From contig CAXUKO010000009.1 in assembly GCA_964251665.1 (NCBI GenBank), forward strand, positions 1 through 64,000: 64,000 nucleotides of DNA, in the 5' to 3' direction. Shown here one piece after another: positions 7,642 through 16,395 of this stretch. The position numbers were made by a program, and so were the translations under genes. The notes beneath the pieces were generated by a model that did no database searches, had not been told where the DNA came from, and saw only the letters and a list, made by a program, of their open reading frames with translations. Each line of letters starts with the position of its first letter. The first letter of the stretch is position 1. Origin of the DNA: JBBQLG01 sp964251665. GTDB taxonomy: Bacteria; Bacteroidota; Bacteroidia; Cytophagales; Spirosomataceae.

Positions 7642-9018
7642 TTATTGGCCACCCCCGGTTGAGGCAGTTGCGGCTGTTTGGGTGGTCCCGAAAATACGGC
7701 AGCCCTGGAACTCGGGATCAACTGTGATAAACACGTCGCCAACCGATTTACGGAACCACTCGTCAATGGCGTGGTTCTTTTTGTTGGTCAGCACAATGTT
7801 CTGAAGCTTCTCGAAATCAAGTTTGAAATCGGCGGTGTGTGGATTAACGCGGCTCTTGTAGTATAAAATCCGCATAGCACTTTTGCCATCTTCCGTCCGG
7901 TAGGGCATAGGAGCGGTGATGGTACCAACTTTCATGGTGTCGAGCATGGTAAACATGGCATATTCCATGGTGCCATCCATCGCCAGCCGGGCACTTCCCG
8001 ACTGCGCATCGCGGAGCAAGCCACCCGCGTCAGCCGTACCTTTATCTTCCGAATACTGTTTCGCGGCAACAGCGAATTTAACGCTGTCGATCTGAATCTG
8101 ATGACGCAGGCTGTCCAGAAAATGAGCTGGTTCGGTCAGGTCAAGGCGGTTATAATCGGGCCGTAGCAGGATGTGCCGGGCGTGGTATTCAGCGCCCCGC
8201 GTTTCAATCAGCTGAATCAGGTGAAAGCCGAAATCCGACTCCACGATATCCGACATTTCGTTGGGTTTCAACTTCAGCGCTGCCCCTTCAAAAGGAGCCA
8301 CCATCATGCCGCGTTTGGCAAAGCCGAGGTCGCCGTTGTTCTGCGCTGAGCCAACATCTTCGGAGTTTTCTTTGGCTAATTTGCCAAAATCCTCCCCGGC
8401 CTGTACGCGCTCTTTCAGAGCCTGCAACCGCGCCCGTAAAGCATCTTTCTGTGCTTTTGTAACTTTGGCAAACCGCACGATCTGGCCTATTTCTACCTCG
8501 GCGGGCATATAGGGCAGGCTGTCTTTAGGAATCTGGTTGAAAAACTTACGGACATCATTGGGCGTCACCTTCATCTTTTCGGTGATTTTGTCCTGCATCT
8601 TTTTCACCGTCATCTGGTCGCGTACCTGCGTACGGAGTTCGCTTTTCAGCATTTCCAGACTCTTTCCGTAGGCTTCAACGATGTTCTTCTCCGACCCAAA
8701 CTGCTGCGCCATGTACGACATCCGCTGATCGAGCTGACTGTCGACCAGCTTATCGTCGACGATCACGGAGTCAATTTCGGCTTTGGCCAGCATCATTTTG
8801 TTGATGACCAGACTCTCCAGTAGCTGGCACTTTTGGGGGGGCGTCTGGTTCTGGGACAGATAGGACTGATAGGATTCTTCCAGATCTGATTTAAGGACGT
8901 AGTAGTTGTCTACTTTAGCAATGATGCGGTTCAGGCTGACCGTTTGCGCCTGCGTGGCCGATAGGGTAAGCCAGCCAAACAAGGCCAGCAGGCCACAGGT
9001 GATTTTGTTCGTTTTCAT
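7642..9018 (-). CDS. Periplasmic SurA-like peptidylprolyl isomerase
   Basis: Secreted chaperone/prolyl isomerase likely to escort outer-membrane proteins. The 458 residues begin with a signal peptide ending near TQAQ (residue 25), followed by a SurA-type N-terminal helical domain with KVDNYYVLKSDLEE. Two parvulin domains follow, at about 175-275 (EIGQIVRF ... DFGFHLIQLIE) and 280-385 (YHARHILLRPDY ... GGLLRD). The gene is 54 bp downstream of a second parvulin protein on the same strand, so they probably form one envelope-biogenesis transcript. A strong hairpin follows the stop. Confidence 0.9.
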   Translation of the reverse strand: MKTNKITCGLLALFGWLTLSATQAQTVSLNRIIAKVDNYYVLKSDLEESYQSYLSQNQTPPQKCQLLESLVINKMMLAKAEIDSVIVDDKLVDSQLDQRMSYMAQQFGSEKNIVEAYGKSLEMLKSELRTQVRDQMTVKKMQDKITEKMKVTPNDVRKFFNQIPKDSLPYMPAEVEIGQIVRFAKVTKAQKDALRARLQALKERVQAGEDFGKLAKENSEDVGSAQNNGDLGFAKRGMMVAPFEGAALKLKPNEMSDIVESDFGFHLIQLIETRGAEYHARHILLRPDYNRLDLTEPAHFLDSLRHQIQIDSVKFAVAAKQYSEDKGTADAGGLLRDAQSGSARLAMDGTMEYAMFTMLDTMKVGTITAPMPYRTEDGKSAMRILYYKSRVNPHTADFKLDFEKLQNIVLTNKKNHAIDEWFRKSVGDVFITVDPEFQGCRIFGTTQTAATASTGGGQ

Positions 9019-9072
9019 CTCGTTAAATCTACGCTAAAATGGTGATTTGAGCAAAATTTTGGGGGTGTGGGC

Positions 9073-11445
9073 TTATCGGCTGAGTTTCCGCATCTCGGTT
9101 TCGTTGACCTGGATAGGGAACTGCTGCCGGAGTTGCGCCAGCCATTGTTTTTCTAAAAGAGCCTGATATTCGTTAATCACAGTGCCGCGAGCCTCGGTAA
9201 ATGTCCTGGGTCGGGCCGGTTCTATACGTGCGATGGTCACCTGAACAGCTTTAGTGCCGGGGTGCAGCGTTGTGGTGCCGGGTTTCCAGCCAGCCGCGTC
9301 TATGTAGGGATTGGCCCCCTTTGCAAACGCACCGTCGGTGATCGTGACTACGGGTTTCCGGGCATTCAGTATGCGCTCCACATCGGCTTTGGCCATTGAA
9401 AAGTATTGAAACGTGACCCGGCGCTGAGCGTCTTTAGCCCCCCCTGTCTGACTGGTGGGACGGTACGCACTTAAATCACGCTCGGTAATCCGGTTCAGGT
9501 CGATGCCATTACCCGTCAGGTAACTCACCACTGTGAACAGCCGACCGGCAGAAACCGAATCGGCTTCACTGGCCTCGCGGGAGCCGGATACTTCCAGCAC
9601 ATAGTCGGGGTTTTTCACCATCATCACCAGCACCTCGAACAGGTTTTCGCGCAGCGCTGGTGTCAATGCGGTTTTGCCTTTCTCGTAGGATAAGGCCGGA
9701 GCCGACCGCCGAAGCTGGTATGGCGTGGTGGCCATCATCTGCCGGGCCTGACTCAGTACTGTGTCCGTTTCGGCTACTATGACGGTCGCGAAAGCCCGTT
9801 CGGGGAAGGTGTAGCGGGCTTTATTCTGTTCGTAGTATTGCCGCTGCCCGACTGAATCGGCCATCGAACGTTCCCACACCTTTTCTTCCATCACCTGCGA
9901 GAGCAGCACACCATCGCGGATTTCGTTGAGCAGCGACCGAAACTCCGGTGATTTGGTTTCGAGTCCGGCCTCTTCCGTAGCGATCAACTGGTCGCCCATA
10001 AACCGGTCGTAAAGTCGCTCCATGGCTACGGCCGGTGCAGACCCAATGCCGGCTTTAGGCTGTTGCTTTTGCCGGACATACGCGAAAAACTGGTTCACCG
10101 TCAGGGGCTTGTTATTGATGCTGACCAGCGTTTTGCCGTTCAGTGCAGCGTCGAGTGGTTCAGCAGCTTTCCAGCGGCCTGCCAGCAAACTGGTGTCGGC
10201 TTTGGCCAGAGCGAGTTGCAGAACGGGCTTGTTTTCCTGAATACTGTAGGCTTTCCGCAACCGCGACAGGGTAGCCTGTCGGATCACCTCACCCCGCGTA
10301 TCGGTCATCACCCACTGACGGAGGGAGGGTGCCAGTTCGGCGTACGATTCGATGGGTTTTCGATCAATCAGTTTCAGAATATGCCAGCCGTAGTTGGTCT
10401 GAACGGGTTTCGAGTAGCTGCCGGGCGTCGTGAGCGAATAAGCCGCTTCCTCAAAAGCCGGTACGTTCTGGTTCGTACCAAAGTAAGGCAGTACACCCCC
10501 CGCATTTTTCGACTGAGCATCGTCGGAGTAGGTGCGGGCCAGCGTTTCGAATGACTCGCCTTTCTGCAGCCGGGTGTAGACATCGTCTATTTTAGTTTTA
10601 GCCGCCTGCTGCCCGGTTGGGTCAGCACTGGCACTCATTCGCACTAAAATGTGTGCTACCTGAATTTTACCCCGGCTGGGCCGCCGGTCGGTCACTTTGA
10701 TCAGGTGGTACCCGAAGCGGGTTCGTACGGGCCGGGCAATTTGCCCAACGGGCGTGGAGTAGGCGGCTGTCTCAAACGGATACAGTGTCTGGAAAGCAGT
10801 GATGTAGCCCAGATAACCGCTATTGCGGCCAACGGTGGGGTCTTTGGATACCTGCCGGGCTGCTTCGGCAAAGTCGGTATCTTTACTCAGCTGCGCCCGC
10901 AGATCGATGGCCTGTTTGTACACGGTCAGCGTATCGGCCGGACTGGCATCCTCGGATACAGGGAGTAATATATGGGATACGGCTACCTCTTCGCCTAACC
11001 GCTGGTAGGCTTCGGCACTCAGATTCTCGATCAGGACTTTATCGTTCAGAAACGATTGTGCCAACTGTTTCCGGTATGTTTCAATCTCTTCGCGGAAGGC
11101 TTCGGTTGTATCGCGTCCCTGTTGTTCGGCGGCCAGTACTTTCAGCTTCAGGTTGGTGTACAGCTCCAGATAGTCCTTGATGTCAGTTGGCTGAATGGAG
11201 TCGGAAACGGTCTGATTCTTGGTGAACGACTGAAAAAAATCGTCGGTGGTGAATGATTTTTGTCCCAGCGTCAGGATGACGGGTTGGGCCGGAGCAGCCT
11301 GTTTCGCAACGGGCGGGGCGGCTGTTTTGCACGACAGCACCAGGGCGGTAAGGAGTAAACCACCACTGAGGGGAATCCAGAAAGAACGACGGGAGAAAAA
11401 CAACACTGAGAACGGGGATTGTGGACTATGCATTGACGCATCCAT
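9073..11445 (-). CDS. Multi-domain parvulin lipoprotein (PpiD/PrsA-like)
   Basis: Membrane-anchored peptidylprolyl isomerase, 790 aa. A hydrophobic segment ends in a lipobox ALVLSC at Cys39 (ORF numbering), so it is probably a lipoprotein. Two parvulin domains lie at about 150-255 (SHILLP) and 260-365 (VAHILVRM ... YGWHILKLIDRKP). The remaining 420 residues are helical, with no third clear parvulin signature, and include another SurA-N-like stretch. Either Met1 or Met5 could start the protein. It is upstream of the SurA-like gene on the same strand, and I infer joint work on outer-membrane protein folding. Confidence 0.88.
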   Translation of the reverse strand: MDASMHSPQSPFSVLFFSRRSFWIPLSGGLLLTALVLSCKTAAPPVAKQAAPAQPVILTLGQKSFTTDDFFQSFTKNQTVSDSIQPTDIKDYLELYTNLKLKVLAAEQQGRDTTEAFREEIETYRKQLAQSFLNDKVLIENLSAEAYQRLGEEVAVSHILLPVSEDASPADTLTVYKQAIDLRAQLSKDTDFAEAARQVSKDPTVGRNSGYLGYITAFQTLYPFETAAYSTPVGQIARPVRTRFGYHLIKVTDRRPSRGKIQVAHILVRMSASADPTGQQAAKTKIDDVYTRLQKGESFETLARTYSDDAQSKNAGGVLPYFGTNQNVPAFEEAAYSLTTPGSYSKPVQTNYGWHILKLIDRKPIESYAELAPSLRQWVMTDTRGEVIRQATLSRLRKAYSIQENKPVLQLALAKADTSLLAGRWKAAEPLDAALNGKTLVSINNKPLTVNQFFAYVRQKQQPKAGIGSAPAVAMERLYDRFMGDQLIATEEAGLETKSPEFRSLLNEIRDGVLLSQVMEEKVWERSMADSVGQRQYYEQNKARYTFPERAFATVIVAETDTVLSQARQMMATTPYQLRRSAPALSYEKGKTALTPALRENLFEVLVMMVKNPDYVLEVSGSREASEADSVSAGRLFTVVSYLTGNGIDLNRITERDLSAYRPTSQTGGAKDAQRRVTFQYFSMAKADVERILNARKPVVTITDGAFAKGANPYIDAAGWKPGTTTLHPGTKAVQVTIARIEPARPRTFTEARGTVINEYQALLEKQWLAQLRQQFPIQVNETEMRKLSR

Positions 11446-11517
11446 TACACTAAAAAAACAGCCGAACGGGCAAAATCATTCGCCTACAGCACCTAACAGA
11501 ACGAATCCATCGGTACG

Positions 11518-12207
11518 TTATTGATTCGCGGGGGCTAATTTAACGGTTTTTAACGCCACATCGTAGGTTAGCTCGTACTGGAATCGGTCGCGCAGGTGCT
11601 GACCGGTAAACTGGGCCGGTACGTGAATCACCGGCTGTTTCCGCTGGCGAACGGCATCATCGCGGATGTCGGTGCTGCTTTGCCCCAGAACATCGTCGGT
11701 ATCGAGGTGATCCGTTACTTTAAGCCCCAGTCCGGCGGCCATCAGGCCAGCCGTCACATATTTCAGGGGCGTCAGCACTTCGGTGGCCGATAGCAACAGC
11801 CCGACCGGTACACTCACGATGTTGTGAATTTTCTGGATCTGGCTGAGCATTTCACTCGTTCGCGAGTAATCATCTACCTCAATAAGTACCATCGATGCAA
11901 CCAGGCGGCCGTGTCGGGGCATGGTTAAATGAATCGGTCTGGCGTTAGGAGGGAGGGTAATACGCTGTCCTTTCTTTACCGTTTCGACACCCCAGGCGCC
12001 GTTGACCACCGCTACTGCTTTGTTGCGGGCATCGTAGGCCGTCAGCGAATAGGCCAGCATGACCTCATCGCGCCGACTCAGAGTTTCTTCCAGATTCAGG
12101 GCCGTCAGCGTGCGGGGCTGTAGCTCGGCTGTGAAGGCTGTCTGCCGGGCGCAGGCCATGAGGCTCAGCACCAGTATCGTTGATAAATAAAGACTCGTTT
12201 TACGCAT
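11518..12207 (-). CDS. Putative lipoprotein of unknown function
   Basis: 229 residues with a type II signal peptide (LVLSLMAC, Cys about residue 19). The mature part is not recognised. It has an early mixed region (about 25-125), a hydrophobic stretch around 131-165 (VPVGLLLSATEVL then KYVTAGLMAAGLGL), and a basic QRKQPVIHVPAQF region near the end that reads like beta strands. It is 72 bp upstream of the parvulin lipoprotein gene on the same strand, so it may share envelope functions. No paralogue is in this window. Confidence 0.75.
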   Translation of the reverse strand: MRKTSLYLSTILVLSLMACARQTAFTAELQPRTLTALNLEETLSRRDEVMLAYSLTAYDARNKAVAVVNGAWGVETVKKGQRITLPPNARPIHLTMPRHGRLVASMVLIEVDDYSRTSEMLSQIQKIHNIVSVPVGLLLSATEVLTPLKYVTAGLMAAGLGLKVTDHLDTDDVLGQSSTDIRDDAVRQRKQPVIHVPAQFTGQHLRDRFQYELTYDVALKTVKLAPANQ

Positions 12208-12254
12208 ACGTTTACGAAAGACTGCTCACCGGAGGAAACCACTTTTTCAGTAGT

Positions 12255-12596
12255 TTACCCGGCCACTTCGTCGATAACCGACTCCCCTGACGAACCATCA
12301 CCCGATGTCCACTGCCAGCGTTCGTGCAGTCGAAGCCGACCGTCCGGTAACGTTTCCGGAGTTGAATGACAGACGCCAGTCATCAATTCACCCGCCCGAT
12401 TCACGTGCTGATAGCGCATGTCGAGGCTGTTATCGGGTTGCACCGTGGCAATCAGAAACCCCTTCACGATGCTCCCGCCCGCGTACTCAGCCCAGACAAG
12501 GGCATCGGATTGATGATAATGAAACAGGGTATCGCCGGATACCTCACCGTTATCGGTATTACTCACCGACCGGAACGTTCTGTCTGCGTACATCAT
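12255..12596 (-). CDS. Small conserved protein of the so-called 'n-acetylglutamate synthase' type
   Basis: 113 aa, all beta in appearance, starting MMYADRTFRSVSNTDNGEVS and containing GGSIVKGFLIATV, MRYQHVNRAGELMTGVC and LHEKWQWTSGD-like LHERWQWTSGD. This matches a small conserved family often labelled n-acetylglutamate synthase in databases, although no GNAT acetyltransferase motif is present, so I do not accept that activity. The start ATG overlaps the aguA stop (ATGA, 4 bp), so it is translationally coupled to aguA. Confidence 0.75.
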   Translation of the reverse strand: MMYADRTFRSVSNTDNGEVSGDTLFHYHQSDALVWAEYAGGSIVKGFLIATVQPDNSLDMRYQHVNRAGELMTGVCHSTPETLPDGRLRLHERWQWTSGDGSSGESVIDEVAG

Positions 12597-13636
12597 AAGG
12601 CGGGTTCCTGTTGACTTAAACAGTGAAAACTACCCAGCCCCCAGACAATATCGGTGGAGTCGATACCCACAACCGGCCGATCCGGGAAACAACTGCCGAT
12701 AATATCCAGTGCCTGCTGATCTTTATCACAACGAAAGGTCGGCACAATTACAGCGGCATTGGCGATGTAGAAGTTGGCATACGAGGCCGGTAAACGTAAC
12801 CCATCACTGTATACCGGGTCGGGCATGGGTACTTCCACGATGTTCAGTGGCTTGCCGTTCAGCAGGCGCATCTGCCGCAGTTCGTGGTGAATTTCCTGCA
12901 AAAACGGATAATTGGCGTCGCTGGCATCGCCTTCGTAGGCCGCAATAACAGTGTCTTCATTCACAAAACGGACCGTATCGTCGATATGGCCGTCCGTGTC
13001 GTCACCCACAATGCCCTCTTCAACCCAGAGTACCTGTTCGACGCCGTAAAAATCGCGGAGGTACTGCTCAACCTGTGGCTGGGTCAGGTGCGCATTGCGG
13101 TTCTGGTTTAGCAGACAGGCGCGGCTGGTGAGCACTGTACCGGCCCCATTAAACTCGACCGATCCACCTTCCATGATGATGCCGGGCGTTACATAGTCCA
13201 GTTTGCGATAGTTGGCAATCTGCGCTGGCAGCAGATCGTCGCGGTCGAAAGGCGGATATTTGCCTCCCCAGGCGTTATAGCCCCAGTTAACGACCAAACG
13301 CTCCCGACGCACAGGATTGACCAGAAACGCCGGACCATGATCGCGGCACCAGGAATCGTTGGTTGGGAAGGGCAGGAGGGTAATGCGGCTCATGTCGGCA
13401 CCGGCCAGTTGCAGGTGCATCTCGATGGTTTGCATCACCAGTTCGTTATGAGCATTGATGCAGACCTGCTCGCCTTTGGTAATCGCCTTGATAAATTCGA
13501 TGTAGGCAGGCAGCATTAACGTCTGCCGTTCTTTGGTCCAGGATGCTTCGGTATGGGGCCAGGTGAGCCACGTAGCTACGTGGGGCTGCCATTCGGCCGG
13601 GAAATAAAAACCTTGCTGGGCGGGTGTTTGAGTCAT
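12593..13636 (-). CDS. aguA: Agmatine deiminase
   Basis: Hydrolyses agmatine to N-carbamoylputrescine and ammonia, the first step of arginine-decarboxylase-route putrescine synthesis. It belongs to the peptidylarginine-deiminase fold. Visible motifs are TWPH, NDSWCRDHGP (substrate-binding Asp), IIMEGGSVEFNGAGT, DDTDGHIDD (catalytic His/Asp) and, at the end, GLGSFHCLSQQ with the nucleophilic Cys. I chose the internal Met that gives MTQTPAQQGFYFPAEW, the usual family start (347 aa). Another ATG 30 bp upstream is possible. The next enzyme, aguB, is 1.8 kb upstream on the same strand. Confidence 0.95.
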   Translation of the reverse strand: MTQTPAQQGFYFPAEWQPHVATWLTWPHTEASWTKERQTLMLPAYIEFIKAITKGEQVCINAHNELVMQTIEMHLQLAGADMSRITLLPFPTNDSWCRDHGPAFLVNPVRRERLVVNWGYNAWGGKYPPFDRDDLLPAQIANYRKLDYVTPGIIMEGGSVEFNGAGTVLTSRACLLNQNRNAHLTQPQVEQYLRDFYGVEQVLWVEEGIVGDDTDGHIDDTVRFVNEDTVIAAYEGDASDANYPFLQEIHHELRQMRLLNGKPLNIVEVPMPDPVYSDGLRLPASYANFYIANAAVIVPTFRCDKDQQALDIIGSCFPDRPVVGIDSTDIVWGLGSFHCLSQQEPAL

Positions 13637-13726
13637 AAGTGATCGTAGTATTGGGGCGTCATTCACGAATCAGTCAGCCTAAGGAAAGGACTGATAACCA
13701 TTGAACTACGGCCCAATGACGTTGGT

Positions 13727-15364
13727 TTATCTGGCTGCTTTTCGGGCACCGGAGCGAGACATGGTGGCACGGCCCAGAAAAATTTCGTCGCCTTTCAGGT
13801 TGATATCCGTATAAAACTGGTAACCATCCTCAATGTAGCGAACCTTTAGACTGCTGGACTGACCCGCCCGGCCGTAGGGCATCGTGGCTGCAATCAGAAT
13901 CTGGTCGCCGTTGACGATAGCCCGGGCAAACGGAACCTCACGTGTTTTAAGCTGATTTGGGTTGTATTTCGCCCAGGTTTGCCCGCCGTCGAAGGAACAT
14001 TCGGTGTTGGCGTTGAGGTATTTCTCCTGCCCGTTAAACAGGTCGCTGTGGTGTTTAAACAGGCGCCACAACCCATGAATATAGTGTTCGTAGCAGGCGT
14101 AGTTCCGGTCGTTGCCAATTCCCTGCTGACCCGGGTCTGCGAGGGCAGGCTGGTCGGGAATCAGCGTCGTAAAATCATCCCAGAGAATGGCCCCGTATGC
14201 GCCCGTAAACCAGTAAAAAAGGCCTACACCTTCGGCAATGGCGGGCGGAGCCGGGTTACTGGATTTGGCACTGTTAGGAAAGTCATTACTGGGTGTGTTG
14301 AAGACCCATTGATAAGCCACCCGCTTTTTGGTACTGAGCCGGGCGTTCACCTCCTGTTCCTGAAGCAATGCTGCCAGCCAGTGTCGGTCCCCATCGCCAG
14401 TATGTTTGATGGTGTAGTCGAAGTCGGGGTACACATAGTACGTTCCCGGCATCTGGAGGTCCACCATGTCTCCCAGCGATTTGCCCACGATGTCATCCGT
14501 CATGCCATGCTGGCGCGACGCAGCCGTTTGCTTCGCGGGCATAGACCAGAACCAGTCCGCGGCTACTGTATTGTCGGCAGCGCGGGAGTAGCCAAAACCG
14601 TTATTCGGTATGCCCATATAAGTACCAATTTCGGTATAAGGGCTGGCGTTGTCTTTCAGCGTTTTGAGTAAAAAGACATAGGCATTCATCATGTCCTGCC
14701 GCTGATCGACTGACGCACCGTTTTCAATGTCGAGGAAGATTTTGCCCCACGTAATCTTCCGGCCTGTGGGCGCGCAGTCCCCAAAAACTACGCACGAGCC
14801 GGTCATTTCGCGGGCCGCTTCGTAAAGACTCTGTCGGCGGTTGAGATCAGTATCGGGTCGGCGGTACCAAACTTCGCTGCTCTTGTTGCCATCATGTGCC
14901 CAGGCCTGAGAAAACGGAGGACCGCCAAAGTATTGCCCCGGTACCGAGATGGCCCGGCGACTGGGTTGCAACCGGCTGTGAAAGTTGGGGTTGTAGGGCT
15001 CCGGTTGAATCTCTTCGGGCGTCATGCGGGTAAAGTCGACAGCCGAAAATCCCCGGCGGAAAAGCTTCTCCCAATCCTGCTTGACGTGCAGATTACGCCC
15101 TGCCCCGCAAAACGTCAGCGTTTTAGTAGGCGGGAGCGTAAAATCACCCACCACATCAATATTCCAGTAGCCTTTGCGGGCCGCCGGTGTGGGCGTAAAA
15201 CGCGCACGGGGCGTTGGTGCCAACGGTGTAGATGCCGGTACAGGCTGGTTGGCGGGCTGGGTTACCTCAATAGGAGCGGGGCCGCGCGGGTGGGTAAGCC
15301 ACCAGCCTGCCCCCGCCGAACCGGCCAGTAAGAGGGAAAGGAGTACTTTCATGCGGGTAATCAT
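13727..15364 (-). CDS. Secreted or anchored protein of unknown function, 545 aa
   Basis: I do not recognise a family with confidence. It begins with a single hydrophobic segment (LLSLLLAGSAGAGWWL), then a Pro-rich linker (about 30-65), then a globular domain. Segments such as WGKIFLDIENGASV, TEIGTYMGIP, MPGTYYVYPDFDY, VAYQWVFNTP, YGAILWDDF and CSFDGGQTWAKYNP suggest a TIM-barrel-like glycosidase-type fold followed by a beta-rich C-terminus, but this is only a visual impression. The gene sits between aguA and aguB on the same strand, with 90 and 36 bp gaps, so it probably shares their transcript. A role with polyamines is therefore possible but unproven. Confidence 0.7.
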   Translation of the reverse strand: MITRMKVLLSLLLAGSAGAGWWLTHPRGPAPIEVTQPANQPVPASTPLAPTPRARFTPTPAARKGYWNIDVVGDFTLPPTKTLTFCGAGRNLHVKQDWEKLFRRGFSAVDFTRMTPEEIQPEPYNPNFHSRLQPSRRAISVPGQYFGGPPFSQAWAHDGNKSSEVWYRRPDTDLNRRQSLYEAAREMTGSCVVFGDCAPTGRKITWGKIFLDIENGASVDQRQDMMNAYVFLLKTLKDNASPYTEIGTYMGIPNNGFGYSRAADNTVAADWFWSMPAKQTAASRQHGMTDDIVGKSLGDMVDLQMPGTYYVYPDFDYTIKHTGDGDRHWLAALLQEQEVNARLSTKKRVAYQWVFNTPSNDFPNSAKSSNPAPPAIAEGVGLFYWFTGAYGAILWDDFTTLIPDQPALADPGQQGIGNDRNYACYEHYIHGLWRLFKHHSDLFNGQEKYLNANTECSFDGGQTWAKYNPNQLKTREVPFARAIVNGDQILIAATMPYGRAGQSSSLKVRYIEDGYQFYTDINLKGDEIFLGRATMSRSGARKAAR

Positions 15365-15400
15365 GGTGGGTTAAAACTAGACGATAGCTGCCGTACCGGA

Positions 15401-16276
15401 TCAGGATTCGTCGATGTACCGCTTCGTGATCGGCTGATAGGAGTCGATACGCCGGTCGCGGAAGTAAGGCCAGGTGGTGCGGTATTTCTCGGACAACGCC
15501 AGGTCAACCTCCTGTACATGAACGACTTCCTGATCGTGGGGGGCCAGATACAGGAGCGAGCCGAATGGGTTTGAGACGAAAGAGCCGCCCCAGAATTGCT
15601 GATCAGCTTCGCGCCCAACCCGATTTACGGCGACCACATGCACCCCGTTGGCAATGGCGTGACTGCGCTGAATGGTTTGCCAGGCGTTGTACTGTTCCTC
15701 GTTCTGCTTCGGGTCGGATTCGTTCGTGTCCCAGCCGATGGCGGTGGGGTAAACGAGCAGTTCAGCACCCATCAGCGCCGTGATGCGGGCCGCTTCGGGA
15801 TACCACTGATCCCAGCAGATCAGCACCCCGATCCGGGCAAATTTAGTGTCGAATACTTTATAACCGAGGTCGCCGGGAGTAAAGTAAAATTTCTCGTAAT
15901 AGCCCGGATCGTCGGGAATGTGCATCTTCCGGTACTTGCCGAGGTAAGCCCCGTCGGCGTCGAGCACGGCGGTGGTATTATGATACAGACCCTGCGCCCG
16001 TTTCTCGAACAGCGACGCAATGATGACTACGCCCAGTTCGGCGGCTACCTGCCCGAGCCGCTCGGTGGTGGGGCCGGGAATGGCTTCGGCTAAACTGAAG
16101 TTATGGTGATCTTCTACATCGCAGAAGTAAAGTGATGTAAATAATTCCTGCAAACACACGACCTGAGCGCCCTGTTGAGCCGCTTCCCGGATTTTATCAA
16201 TGGCTTTGGCGACGTTGGCGGCCACATCGGCGGTGCAACTCATCTGCACCAGCCCAATTTTCACGTTTTTCGACAT
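15401..16276 (-). CDS. aguB: N-carbamoylputrescine amidohydrolase
   Basis: Nitrilase-superfamily enzyme that converts N-carbamoylputrescine to putrescine, CO2 and ammonia. The Glu-Lys-Cys triad is visible in CLQELFTSLYF, KYRKMHIPDDPGYYEKFYF and GVLICWDQWYPEAAR. I chose Met at 16276 (MSKNVKIGLVQM, 291 aa). The longer frame to 16312 would translate part of a dispersed intergenic repeat. With aguA, 1.8 kb downstream, it completes conversion of agmatine to putrescine; the arginine decarboxylase gene is not in the window. Confidence 0.94.
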   Translation of the reverse strand: MSKNVKIGLVQMSCTADVAANVAKAIDKIREAAQQGAQVVCLQELFTSLYFCDVEDHHNFSLAEAIPGPTTERLGQVAAELGVVIIASLFEKRAQGLYHNTTAVLDADGAYLGKYRKMHIPDDPGYYEKFYFTPGDLGYKVFDTKFARIGVLICWDQWYPEAARITALMGAELLVYPTAIGWDTNESDPKQNEEQYNAWQTIQRSHAIANGVHVVAVNRVGREADQQFWGGSFVSNPFGSLLYLAPHDQEVVHVQEVDLALSEKYRTTWPYFRDRRIDSYQPITKRYIDES

Positions 16277-16286
16277 ATACTTATTC

Positions 16287-16380
16287 AACACAGAGGAAGC
16301 AGAGAAAGGCACAGAGTACGCAGAGGAAAAAGAGAAAATTACTCCGTGTACCCTGTGCCTTACTCTGTTTTTTCTGTGTC
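16287..16380. repeat. CACAGAGG-type dispersed palindromic repeat, copy 1
   Basis: A 94-bp imperfect palindrome. The left arm starts AACACAGAGGAAGCAGAG and contains GGCACAGAGTAC. The right arm, read in reverse complement, is GACACAGAAAAAACAGAG with AAGGCACAGGGTAC. Together they form a roughly 35-bp stem. A second copy with the same outer sequence is at 62486-62577. It fills the space between aguB and the GT9 gene. Confidence 0.75.
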
Positions 16381-16395
16381 AAGACTTTTCAAGGT

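Noticed and set aside
13979..14671. 230-codon plus-strand frame inside the 545-aa gene
   Set aside because: Shadow frame; the minus-strand protein has a signal segment and proper operon spacing.
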